From the NCBI RefSeq assembly GCF_000299395.1, contig NC_018656.1, positions 1,116,001 through 1,180,000 of the forward strand: a DNA stretch of 64,000 nucleotides, given 5' to 3'. How positions within the stretch are numbered: position 1 is the stretch's first letter; each line of letters begins with the position of its first letter. Positions 7,381 to 15,455 of this stretch are shown here, in pieces. The stretch comes from Candidatus Nitrosopumilus sediminis. Its GTDB lineage: Archaea > Thermoproteota > Nitrososphaeria > Nitrososphaerales > Nitrosopumilaceae. Both the position numbers and the translations under genes were made by a program. The notes under the pieces are model-generated. The model saw only the letters and a program-made list of their open reading frames with translations. It had not been told where the DNA came from and did not search any database.

Positions 7381-9270
7381 TCAAAATTTGAATAGGTTTT
7401 TCTTTGATTCTGATTCTTTGAGTTCTTTTTGGGTTAGAAATTTGATTTCATGTTTTGCATTTTTATGGAAATTGAGAATATTTCCACTAGGACTTTTTTC
7501 TGAAACGTGAAATGGCCCTGCATCACAAGTTAAACATTTGAAATATTCTTTTGTTCTTTCTAGTTTTTTTGTTTTATTCTTGTCATCCTTGTCATCCTTA
7601 CCATGGAATTTTAGAATTTTTGTGATTTTAGGTTCAAAAATCTCCAGATTTTTCTGAATTTTCCTCTTTGAGATACTAACAATCATTGAATTTCTAGGGT
7701 ATTTTCCATCCCTAGAAGTATATTGATTCATAGTCACTTTGTATCCTAATTTTGAGAGTATCGGACTTATCACCTTGAGTTCTTTTGATAGTTGGTTTGG
7801 CAATTTAGGGAAATGTACAAATCTATTTTCAATCGGGATTTCTTTCTCAACAGCAATTGCCTTAATGGTATGATGTAATGTGTTAACTGTTTCTTGGATT
7901 TCATCTGTTTTTTGCATCATCTCATCAATTATTTGAGCTACAATGTGTTGATCCTTTGCACCAAGAAAGTCCTCTTCTAATTTTTTTATGTATTCTTTAT
8001 GAAAAATATTTTTAGTGTTTCCCAATGACTGAGAAATTGCTTCCCCCCATATCTCAAAATCTGCCATTCTAGTAACAGGTTTAATTCGTTTTGCAATCTT
8101 TGGATAAATTTTGATTGCTTTTTGCAATGTTTTAAAAATTAACCCCAAGACATCAGGCAAGATCTGTCGAAAGGTTTCTTCAAATTCTTTTTCTGTGATT
8201 CGTGGAACAGAATCAAGATCTTTTCGTTGATAATTTATTAATCTAGTTTGTAAATCAGGATAATCTAGTTTTGGAATTATTCCATTGAGCACTATTTTAT
8301 TTCTATAATTTATTATGTTTTCTTCATTGTTTGTATAGAATTGTCTTGATGCACTAGAACCCCCAGTGATACATATGCACAGTTTATCAGACATGGATTG
8401 ATCAATATTACTAACATTATCAAAACACATCATGTATCGATTTGAGCATATTGCGTCAAGATCATCTGATTTTGCAGGGAAACTAACATAGTTATAATTT
8501 CTAGATGGACCGTTAGGATCTACAACTCTTTTGATACATGTTGTAAATGTGGTTTTAATGCTACCTGATTCTCCATCGGCAACTGCAATTGGAATTGGAA
8601 TATTTTCAAGAAAAAACGATATCAGGTGAACCTGAAATAGAATTCTATCTTTATCTAATATTAATAATAAATCGGTAATTTTCTCCAATGCTTTCTTGTC
8701 GTTAAACTGAGGAATTACTTGTGGTTGTAAAGAAGGAGGTCTTGTAAACAGAGGACAGTTTTTGTCAAACGGAATGATTTTGACGTTATTCTTTGAAATC
8801 CTGACTAGGCATCCATCATTTGTGCCTAAATCATAGTAGATTTCATCAGATTTTTGGCATATTCTATGATAGATTTTCTCTTTGAAAGCATTGCCCATTT
8901 GGGCATCAGAGATTATTGCATGTAGGATGTTTTTGAAAAAATCATCTCCTCTAATTTGTTCCAAATCTAGTTTACGTAATTCATAACTTAACCAATGAAT
9001 TGCTTTGGATGATGCCAAATCTAGACATTGAGGTCGGTCATTAATTATCACTACTGCATAGACTCTAGTTTGATTGCTATCATCAATTACTAATTTTTCA
9101 ATTAACGTATTTGCAAGATCATAGAGTTTTTTGGATTCTGAACGTGAATCTTTTGTTTCATCATTTAATATTTCTAATACTTCATGGTTTTTTGATATGC
9201 AATCTTTGAAATCTTTCCATTTTGTACTTTCTTTATCACACGAATAGCAATGGTATTTCTTTTTAGCCAA
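7381..9270 (-). CDS. AAA ATPase of phage/ICE replication type with terminal zinc fingers
   Basis: The 629-residue protein has a central ATPase: P-loop GESGSIKTT, then VVDPNG, a Walker B-like MMCFDNVSNI and a sensor/arginine region with LNGIIPKLDYPDLQTRLI. This order matches the widespread ATPase of phages and integrative elements that usually acts as replicative helicase or primase partner. The residue before the P-loop Lys is Ile instead of Gly; small substitutions there are known in the family. Both ends carry Cys/His clusters (CYSCDKES near residue 8; CLTCDAG and HKNAKH near 590-610) likely to bind zinc and DNA. The start is TTG at 9270, overlapping the end of the 47-aa gene. Confidence 0.7.
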   Translation of the reverse strand: MAKKKYHCYSCDKESTKWKDFKDCISKNHEVLEILNDETKDSRSESKKLYDLANTLIEKLVIDDSNQTRVYAVVIINDRPQCLDLASSKAIHWLSYELRKLDLEQIRGDDFFKNILHAIISDAQMGNAFKEKIYHRICQKSDEIYYDLGTNDGCLVRISKNNVKIIPFDKNCPLFTRPPSLQPQVIPQFNDKKALEKITDLLLILDKDRILFQVHLISFFLENIPIPIAVADGESGSIKTTFTTCIKRVVDPNGPSRNYNYVSFPAKSDDLDAICSNRYMMCFDNVSNIDQSMSDKLCICITGGSSASRQFYTNNEENIINYRNKIVLNGIIPKLDYPDLQTRLINYQRKDLDSVPRITEKEFEETFRQILPDVLGLIFKTLQKAIKIYPKIAKRIKPVTRMADFEIWGEAISQSLGNTKNIFHKEYIKKLEEDFLGAKDQHIVAQIIDEMMQKTDEIQETVNTLHHTIKAIAVEKEIPIENRFVHFPKLPNQLSKELKVISPILSKLGYKVTMNQYTSRDGKYPRNSMIVSISKRKIQKNLEIFEPKITKILKFHGKDDKDDKNKTKKLERTKEYFKCLTCDAGPFHVSEKSPSGNILNFHKNAKHEIKFLTQKELKESESKKNLFKF

Positions 9271-9406
9271 ATGGAAAATATCCTTTTAAATTTAAACAAC
9301 GATGAACAAACATACATGTAGAGTCTTCAAATGCTTTCCATCCATTTACTGTTAATTTAAAATAAATTGGAGATTCACAAAATTTGCAAATACTTGGATG
9401 TCTCAT
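9263..9406 (-). CDS. Small zinc-binding protein (47 aa)
   Basis: ATG at 9406 to TAA at 9263-9265. Has CKFC near the N-terminus and a Cys-His-Cys set further on (CMFVHRC), a plausible zinc site. Its start overlaps the stop of the 66-aa gene by ATGA, and its end overlaps the ATPase start by 8 bases, which supports a real, coupled gene. Confidence 0.6.
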   Translation of the reverse strand: MRHPSICKFCESPIYFKLTVNGWKAFEDSTCMFVHRCLNLKGYFPFG

Positions 9407-9603
9407 TTTGTTTTCACCAAATTAGTAATTTTTAGAATATTTTCATTAAAGGGGGCCACACTAGCATGTTTGGCACAAAGAATTACTGAGTAATTTTCCA
9501 AGGGAGAACCATCATACAATACTAAAACGGTGCCATTGCTTTTGCAACATTTTCCTAAATGTTTTGTTTTTTTAGGATCATTCATTGTATTATCATCCTC
9601 CAT
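9403..9603 (-). CDS. Small Cys-containing protein of the mobile element (66 aa)
   Basis: Contains GKCCKSNG and, 23 residues on, CAKHA, a possible zinc-binding set. It overlaps the following 47-aa gene by four bases (ATGA) and the preceding zinc-finger gene by 22 bases, as expected in a compact phage or plasmid operon. No family recognised. Confidence 0.55.
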   Translation of the reverse strand: MEDDNTMNDPKKTKHLGKCCKSNGTVLVLYDGSPLENYSVILCAKHASVAPFNENILKITNLVKTK

Positions 9604-9878
9604 TTTACTGCAAGTGTGATTGTATCTAGAGGAATGCTCTGTGATAATGCAGATGAGATTTCATCTAAAACATCAATGACTAATGGAATTGAGGGATATT
9701 CATTTCTATCAAAATCGTGTATTTGGTGTAAGTGTCTCCACAAATTTTCAGGTGTCTTAAATGTGCGTGAACGATGATTGTTTGATAGGTAACATTTGGG
9801 ACACCTGCTGGTAAAAGGAGTTTTATCAGTTCGGCATCTGCGATAATTGGCTTTTTTAACTCGTTTACATATGTGCAT
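9582..9878 (-). CDS. C2H2-like zinc-finger protein (98 aa)
   Basis: The ATG at 9878 has GGAGG five bases upstream and is preferred over the TTG at 9890. The product has CRTDKTPFTSRCPKC followed by HLHQIH, a likely Cys2His2 zinc finger, and a helical C-terminal half. It is probably a DNA-binding accessory or regulator of the element. A different-frame ORF (9680-9916) overlaps it but has no motif. Confidence 0.65.
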   Translation of the reverse strand: MHICKRVKKANYRRCRTDKTPFTSRCPKCYLSNNHRSRTFKTPENLWRHLHQIHDFDRNEYPSIPLVIDVLDEISSALSQSIPLDTITLAVKWRMIIQ

Positions 9879-9908
9879 AATATCCTCCAAAAATCTAAGG
9901 GCGGTGGA

Positions 9909-10052
9909 CTACTCATCCATCCTCCTTAGATTTTTTATTTTTTCATAATCATCTAAAATTTCAAGAATGGCTTTTTCAAAACCCCTCGATATTGGTTTGC
10001 CGGTTATTTTTTGAATCCTAAAGACAGTATTATCAGAAAGTATACAATTCAT
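9909..10052 (-). CDS. Small hypothetical protein, first gene of the minus-strand element operon (47 aa)
   Basis: ATG at 10052 to TAG at 9909-9911. A basic, helical product ending in KNLRRMDE. The codons for LRRM contain AAGGAGGATG, which can act as the ribosome site for an ATG at 9916. It starts the operon that runs down to the VirD4-like ATPase and is divergent from the winged-helix gene. No family recognised. Confidence 0.5.
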   Translation of the reverse strand: MNCILSDNTVFRIQKITGKPISRGFEKAILEILDDYEKIKNLRRMDE

Positions 10053-10095
10053 GAACTAAAGAAAAGAATATCTAAATAAAGGATTCAGGAGGTTT

Positions 10096-10131
10096 ATGGA
10101 AAGAATAATCCAAGGGTTTAGGCGTAAATAA
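10096..10131 (+). other. 11-codon leader ORF with ideal ribosome site, in frame with the next gene
   Basis: CAGGAGGTTT precedes ATG at 10096. Eleven codons (MERIIQGFRRK) end in TAA at 10129-10131, directly followed by TTG at 10132 in the same frame. Either this is the original N-terminus of the winged-helix gene cut by a nonsense codon, with re-initiation at TTG, or a coupled leader peptide. Confidence 0.6.
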
Positions 10132-10494
10132 TTGGGCAATGATCCAATATTACGAAAAGATATAATTTTTTGTCTAGTGGAATATGGACAAAAATCAGTT
10201 CCAGAATTGACCAAAATATTTGTCAAAGATAATAGATTCAAGAATAGAAAAAGTGAAACAATTCGAGGAGCAATTTCAGTTTTACAAGAAAGAAATTTGG
10301 TAGAAAATTCATGTGATGTAGATGCAACTCAAGGGAATCAAGAAAAAAAATTCAACCTAACTAATCTTGGTTTTGAATGGTTTTTACAAAAATTTAAAAT
10401 AGATTCCAAAATATTTTGGAGAAAATTGTTAGATGTAGGGTTGATTTCAAATGATTATCATTACACCACAAAGAAAAAGGTAAAAATTCAATAA
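10132..10494 (+). CDS. Winged-helix DNA-binding protein (probably 5' part of a larger broken gene)
   Basis: The 120 residues look like a winged helix: helices around RKDIIFCLVEYG and SVPELTKIFV, a recognition helix SETIRGAISVLQERNLV, then a basic wing. This would suit a repressor or initiator of the element. The TTG start lacks its own ribosome site; the good one is 42 bases upstream, separated by an in-frame TAA. At the 3' end, the -1 frame stays open and appears to continue as protein into the next ORF. I suspect one original gene spanning 10096-12407 with two lesions. Confidence 0.6.
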   Translation: MGNDPILRKDIIFCLVEYGQKSVPELTKIFVKDNRFKNRKSETIRGAISVLQERNLVENSCDVDATQGNQEKKFNLTNLGFEWFLQKFKIDSKIFWRKLLDVGLISNDYHYTTKKKVKIQ

Positions 10495-12407
10495 TCATAG
10501 ATGGACAATATTTAAAAGGAATTCCAACAAAACGGGGAATTGGATTTAATGTATCTGAATTAGTTCTGAATTATGAAAAATATTTTCTTAATGTCACGCA
10601 CAAATCATTGTATCCAAAAAACATCCAAAATGTTTTAGAAGAATTTGAAGACATTAAAGAATTTCACAAGAATCTACTTATCTCAATAAAAAACATGACA
10701 GACACGTTTCTAGACAAAGGTGACTTTACAACTAAAGAAATAAAATCAGTAATTAAAAAAAATATTGAATTAACCCCACAAATTAAAAAAACATATTTGA
10801 AATACAAAGATGAAATAGATAGAGCAATATTATCGAAGAAACAACAAAATCTGTCACGACTATATAGTTTTCTCAAACCCACATTACAAGGAAAAGCAAT
10901 GGCACATGGGGATCAAATATCTTATGTAGAATTAGAAAATATTCAGAAATTATTTGGATTAAAACAAGAAAAAGAATGGGATGATGACATTATAATTAAT
11001 TCCATATTTACAATGTTGCTACATTTAGGAGAACATAAAAAACTAAGTAAAACAAAATTGTTCAGATATGTAAAATCAGAATTAACAGAATCACAATTTG
11101 AAAGAATCATAATTGCAATTCAAAATAAAAATCTCATCTATGTAACAATTACATCAAACATAGAATATCATATTGGTCAATTAGGATTACTTTTGTTATT
11201 TAGTTACATTACAAATCAAATTCATTCAAATATTAAAGATGACGAAGATGAAAGTCATTTAGTTTTTGAAAAAATTAGAAAGATTTCATTGCAAACAGCA
11301 AAAAAATATAATCTTGAAAATGAAGAACTTATAAAAAAAATGGTGGAAAATAAGGACAATGCAGAATTAATACAAAAATTAGTCAATTTGAGAACAATTT
11401 ATGATAAGAATAGGCAATCAGAATTTGTAGGAATTCGTCATATTATAACAATTCATCAAGAATTATTTCCAAAAATTTTTGAATCATGGCCAGAAATGAT
11501 CAAATTTACAAATGATAAAAAAATCATAGATATTTTTACACAGTATTATTTTACCAAAGATAAGTATTTCTTATTTTATGAAGAAAGAGATTTAGAAATT
11601 GATTTATTGAATTCTCAAAAAGCAATAGAATCATCATATAGATTTGTATTAGAACAATTTTATCAAGATGGTATTTTCTCACTTCAAGAATGGATAAAAG
11701 AAAACCACTGTGAATTTCCAATATTAGATCATGAATTGAGAGAAGACAAAGGAATTTCATTAGATGTTAAAAAAATATTTTGGATTTTTGATCATATTAG
11801 AAAACATAATAAAAATGATTTTGAAATTAATAAAAATGATGAAAAGAAAATCATAGATTTTAAAAATACAATAAATAAAATTGCATTAAAAAACTATTTT
11901 GTTCATCCTCAATCTAAACAAATAATTTTGAAGATAATTACAAACTATATTTCACACACTTATTTTACAGAAATGGATGGGTTTTATGAAAAAATAATTA
12001 AACCCCAATCCCCAGAAAAAATAAAAATAATTATTTCTGAAATCGAGAAATATACAAAAGATGTAAAAAAAGTAATATTAATTGAAAAAGTCCTAAGAGT
12101 ATTATATCTGCTTGATCAGATTCTTCATTCTTATGTAGATTCATTTAGAAGATTAGAATCGGATTCACATACATATTCAACCATACAGAATCAAAATGAC
12201 ATGGCCCTAAGTGATTTTATCTCATTTCAGTTCTTTACAAGTTTGTATCTACGAGGAGAAAATATTTCAGCAGAAGTAATGAAAGATAATTCACTTAGAG
12301 AATGGTATTTACAAAAATTAGAAGAGATGACAAAAATTGATGAATTACGACTAAATAGAACTAAAATGCATAGAACCCAAATCATAAAACAATTATCCTC
12401 ATCTTAA
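10455..12407 (+). pseudogene. Large helical protein of unknown function, apparent 3' part of a frameshifted gene
   Basis: The frame is open from 10455 to the stop at 12407, 650 codons, but the first usable start is a TTG at 10608 with no ribosome site. The 51 codons before it have protein-like content (IIIDGQYLKGIPTKRGIGFN) and no ATG, GTG or TTG. Joining to the preceding winged-helix ORF by a -1 shift near the A-rich run at 10471-10478 gives a continuous protein of about 770 residues. The product is Lys/Ile/Asn-rich and mostly helical, without recognisable catalytic motifs. It may be a true pseudogene, a sequencing error in poly-A, or programmed frameshifting. If translated alone from 10608 it would be 599 aa. 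Confidence 0.5.
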
Positions 12408-12473
12408 TGGTAAGGATGGCAAGGACAAAAGAGTAAACATTGGCTATTTCAAGTAGATTAACATCATAAATTC

Positions 12474-12710
12474 ATGGGTAAAAAATTTAGCATCATACTT
12501 CAGAAACCAAAATGTATCAAATGTGGGTGTAGGCTCCAAGTAGATAGATCAGAAACTAATTACAATGATGGAAAAATTACTGCCTATTGCTTTAAACGTG
12601 AAAAACATGCTGGAAAGGTACTAAAATTCAAGATAGAATCGTTATTTTCAGATACGCCTACAGCAGATAATGTCTTACAAATCATACAAGACAAATCTGA
12701 TTACAAATAA
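12474..12710 (+). CDS. Small zinc-ribbon protein (78 aa)
   Basis: Has CIKCGC near residue 14 and CFKREKHAGK near residue 39, a likely zinc site with Cys and His ligands. The C-terminal half is helical and acidic. It lies alone between the large helical ORF and a membrane protein gene inside the element. Function unknown; nucleic-acid binding is possible. Confidence 0.55.
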   Translation: MGKKFSIILQKPKCIKCGCRLQVDRSETNYNDGKITAYCFKREKHAGKVLKFKIESLFSDTPTADNVLQIIQDKSDYK

Positions 12711-12749
12711 TAAATTATGAATATATTCTAGTGATGATTTTAGAACAAA

Positions 12750-13259
12750 GTGGAAAAAATACATGTATTTTTATTAAAAATAGAGAAATCCAAAATAGAT
12801 AAAATTGAAGAAAATATTAACAAAATCTATCCTAAATCAACCAATAGTGTTTCGTTAAAATCTACAACTTACTCAAAAATTTTGTATAAAATTCCTTCAT
12901 ATGAAAACAAAGATGTTATTTTTTCTAAAATTGAATTATTATCAGGAGTTATCTCAATAGAAAAACAACCTCTAGAAAAAATTAGAAGTACATCTACAAA
13001 TTATTCTACAGTCCTAATGGCAGGATTGGGAATTTTTATGGTTTCAATTATTGTTGCCACATTTCTCATACCCGAAAATCCTATCGAATCTTTAACAAAA
13101 TCACAAATGTTACTTATTCAAGTAAGTATCGCATTGGCAATTTCTATTTGGATCTTCTTTTATGATAAAAAATCACAAGAAGATATCGTTAGAGTAGTTT
13201 CGAACATTAACAAAACAGTTAATGAAACAAATCAGACTGTTAAAGATCTTCAAAGCTAA
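12750..13259 (+). CDS. Membrane protein with two TM helices (169 aa)
   Basis: GTG start at 12750. A soluble N-terminal domain of about 85 residues, a TM helix (VLMAGLGIFMVSIIVATFLI), a second TM (LLIQVSIALAISIWIFFY) and a short coiled-coil tail. It is convergent with the HEPN-like gene, stops overlapping by four bases. Two TMs plus an adjacent HEPN-like operon is reminiscent of defence or abortive-infection cargo, but this is only context. Confidence 0.55.
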   Translation: MEKIHVFLLKIEKSKIDKIEENINKIYPKSTNSVSLKSTTYSKILYKIPSYENKDVIFSKIELLSGVISIEKQPLEKIRSTSTNYSTVLMAGLGIFMVSIIVATFLIPENPIESLTKSQMLLIQVSIALAISIWIFFYDKKSQEDIVRVVSNINKTVNETNQTVKDLQS

Positions 13260-13612
13260 GGCAATTTTTGTTTTCTAATTGTGTGAAAGGATTTTGCAAT
13301 TGCGGTTACAAAAGGAATTGTATCTTTGTCTGGTTGAATATCTAAATTAAAATCAGCATTTATACAATAATCATTTAACTCATCTAATTTGTCTGCTAAC
13401 TTACTGTCATATTTTTTTAATTCTTTTAAAACTGATTGATGAAGTTGTTCATCTTGTAAAATAATATTTCTTTCTTCTAATTTTTGTTTTGATTGAGATA
13501 ATACTGCGATATATGCACGGCTAATTGCTGTCCGTATACTTGCATCTGTTTGAATTTTTGGATTTACATATATACCATCTGCAAAATCTACAAATTTTTG
13601 TGGATCAAACAT
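13256..13612 (-). CDS. HEPN-like protein, third gene of a three-gene operon (118 aa)
   Basis: The helix SIRTAISRAYIAVLSQSKQK resembles the first conserved helix of HEPN proteins (R..AxSRAYYA), and the later ELNDYCINADFNLD resembles their second motif (R..ADY). The catalytic Arg of that second motif is not present (Tyr/Cys in place), so an RNase function is doubtful. It begins one base after the stop of the 256-aa gene, so all three genes form one transcript. HEPN proteins are frequent in toxin, defence and RNA-processing systems. The assignment rests on two short motifs. Confidence 0.45.
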   Translation of the reverse strand: MFDPQKFVDFADGIYVNPKIQTDASIRTAISRAYIAVLSQSKQKLEERNIILQDEQLHQSVLKELKKYDSKLADKLDELNDYCINADFNLDIQPDKDTIPFVTAIAKSFHTIRKQKLP

Positions 13613-13613
13613 T

Positions 13614-14384
13614 TTATGGTCTTAGTTTAACATAGAAGTTATCAATCATTTCTTGTAATTTAGGAGTCTTTGCAATACTATCAAAATAAGAATCAATAAT
13701 ATCTCGTAATTTTTCCCACTTGATTATTTTTGTAGGATTGTCGCCTCCAAGAAATTTTGCATAGAGTATGATTTTCAGCAAGGATTGTTGATATCGATCT
13801 TGTTTTTCTTCAAGATAATATTCTGCAACTCCTAAATGTTTTACAGGTGTTGATCTTGTTGCAACATCAATTTTTGAAACAAACATTTTGTATGATTCAT
13901 CACTCAAAACTTTTTCTTCTAACGTAGAACTAAGAGTTAACGGAGGATCCAATACTGTAAAAGCATTTTCAGAGGAATCCGATGTAGGATCAACTATTTT
14001 AGTGAATGTCTCATCCGAATATTTTCTAATTGTGAATGTAGTATTATCATTCACTACATCTACAGGGTAATTTTGGGATGTTTGTAGACTGTCAGAAATC
14101 AATGAACTTTTTGCATCGTATATTAATTTCCATAACGCATAATTGATTTGTCTAACATCTTTTCTGGTTGCTTTTCTTCGTCTATTTTCTAAAAATGCTT
14201 CCTGTTTAATTTTAAATTGTAAACTGATTAAATTTGGTAGTTTAATTTTTTTTATTACTGGTAAAATATAGGATGATAAAACCGTGTTTATTATCTGGGT
14301 TTGTTCTTCAGGATGATAGTTTTTAAAATTAGGATATTCTTCATGTACAGCTTTTTTTAATATTGTTATTGCTTTCATACTCAT
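13614..14384 (-). CDS. Hypothetical protein, second gene of the three-gene operon (256 aa)
   Basis: The ATG at 14384 overlaps the preceding stop (ATGA) and has AGGAGGG upstream. The N-terminal half is basic and helical (FLENRRRKATRKDVRQ), followed by a Ser/Thr/Asp-rich linker of about 60 residues and a helical C-terminal domain. No catalytic motif and no recognised family. The basic helical part could bind nucleic acid. Operon partners are the 293-aa and HEPN-like proteins. Confidence 0.55.
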   Translation of the reverse strand: MSMKAITILKKAVHEEYPNFKNYHPEEQTQIINTVLSSYILPVIKKIKLPNLISLQFKIKQEAFLENRRRKATRKDVRQINYALWKLIYDAKSSLISDSLQTSQNYPVDVVNDNTTFTIRKYSDETFTKIVDPTSDSSENAFTVLDPPLTLSSTLEEKVLSDESYKMFVSKIDVATRSTPVKHLGVAEYYLEEKQDRYQQSLLKIILYAKFLGGDNPTKIIKWEKLRDIIDSYFDSIAKTPKLQEMIDNFYVKLRP

Positions 14385-15262
14385 TTCCCTCCTATTTCGT
14401 CTTCTAAACTTTTTGCTATTTCTTCAACTAATTGTTTTTTGACAGGTTTTTTGATCTCTTCTTGTACTTGGATTTGTGGGACTCCTGCTCTTTTTACTTC
14501 CATAAATTTAATAAAATTAAATCTCCATATTGAGATTAATTTCCACAAAAACTTATTGACTAAATTTTCATCAAGGTTTTTGTTGATAGCAACTTCTTCA
14601 AATGAATTAACTAGTGGCAATATTTCTTTTTCAATTCTACTTTCAAAATCTTCATAATCAATAACTGTTAATCCCACATATTCATCAACTCTATCCAACA
14701 TAGTAATTATTGCTAAAACATGTTGATCTTTTATTGAAGTTCCATAAATTTTTCCAATACGATTCATTTCATTTAACATTCCTTTAAAGAAATTATTTGT
14801 AGGGTACTTCAGACTATCTCTATTTTCAAGCAATAATGATATTATTTTTTTGAAAGCTTTGTTTGTAAATTGCGGATTTACTTTATACAATTCTTTTTCT
14901 TTAGGAGGTAAAAAGGAATTACGTGTTTTTGTCACAGTGTTATTGTAATCTTTCCATAATTCATGTAAGTTTTCTTGAGTATCCAACTGTATGAAAATTT
15001 TATCTTTAACAAATGTTTTCAATGCAGAAGTGATGGGGGATAGAGAATCTGGATCAGACCTATTTTTTAAAGATAATGCATCAATGCATATTTGTTTTAA
15101 AAAATATCCCATAATTGCGTAATTTTGTTTCTCGAAAAGATATGCATTACTCATAATTCTATTTCCAATTATATTTCCAGTTCTGAAATCATTGGAATCA
15201 ATTGAATTTAGAAAAAGATTCAGATCTTGTTTTAAAGCAACTTTGTCATAATCATCGCTCAT
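14381..15262 (-). CDS. Hypothetical protein, first gene of the three-gene operon (293 aa)
   Basis: A mostly helical protein ending in a charged Lys/Glu-rich tail with probable coiled coil (residues 255-293). The N-terminal region LFEKQNYAIMGYFLKQICID looks like paired helices. No Walker, nuclease or membrane motif is seen. It starts a tight operon (ATGA overlap, then a one-base gap) next to the recombinase, the usual place for cargo genes of an integrative element. Confidence 0.55.
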   Translation of the reverse strand: MSDDYDKVALKQDLNLFLNSIDSNDFRTGNIIGNRIMSNAYLFEKQNYAIMGYFLKQICIDALSLKNRSDPDSLSPITSALKTFVKDKIFIQLDTQENLHELWKDYNNTVTKTRNSFLPPKEKELYKVNPQFTNKAFKKIISLLLENRDSLKYPTNNFFKGMLNEMNRIGKIYGTSIKDQHVLAIITMLDRVDEYVGLTVIDYEDFESRIEKEILPLVNSFEEVAINKNLDENLVNKFLWKLISIWRFNFIKFMEVKRAGVPQIQVQEEIKKPVKKQLVEEIAKSLEDEIGGK

Positions 15263-15321
15263 ATTTTATGAAAAAATTCTCTTTTTAATGAAGTTATCCT
15301 TCAATATTACTCATGAACTAC

Positions 15322-15370
15322 CATTAGTACGTAAAACAAATTTTTTGAAAATTTAGGTTCGTGACTAATG
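15322..15370. repeat. Inverted repeat between the operon and the recombinase
   Basis: CATTAGT at 15322-15328 is mirrored by ACTAATG at 15364-15370. The match extends inward (ACG against CGTG) with one extra base, and the centre AAATTTTTTGAAAATTT is itself nearly symmetric. It may be an operator for the 293-aa operon or a recombinase arm site. Confidence 0.4.
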
Positions 15371-15445
15371 TTATTGGAATACGATGATTTTCCCCCTGAT
15401 GTATCAAGGGATGTTTTGATATCAAATACAAGTTAGACTTGAACC

Positions 15446-15454
15446 AAAAAAAAA
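15446..15454 (-). terminator. T-run terminator after the recombinase gene
   Basis: On the minus strand nine T residues follow the recombinase stop by one base. Archaeal polymerase ends transcription at such T-runs. Confidence 0.5.
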
Positions 15455-15455
15455 T

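Noticed and set aside
9680..9916. 78-aa minus-strand ORF with a good ribosome site at its ATG
   Set aside because: It overlaps the zinc-finger gene in another frame almost completely, has no motif, and the zinc-finger gene has its own ribosome site. It could still be translated.
15431..15445. Fragment of a tRNA gene next to the integrase
   Set aside because: Only a T-arm-like word is present, with four of five stem pairs; no acceptor or anticodon stem is visible.
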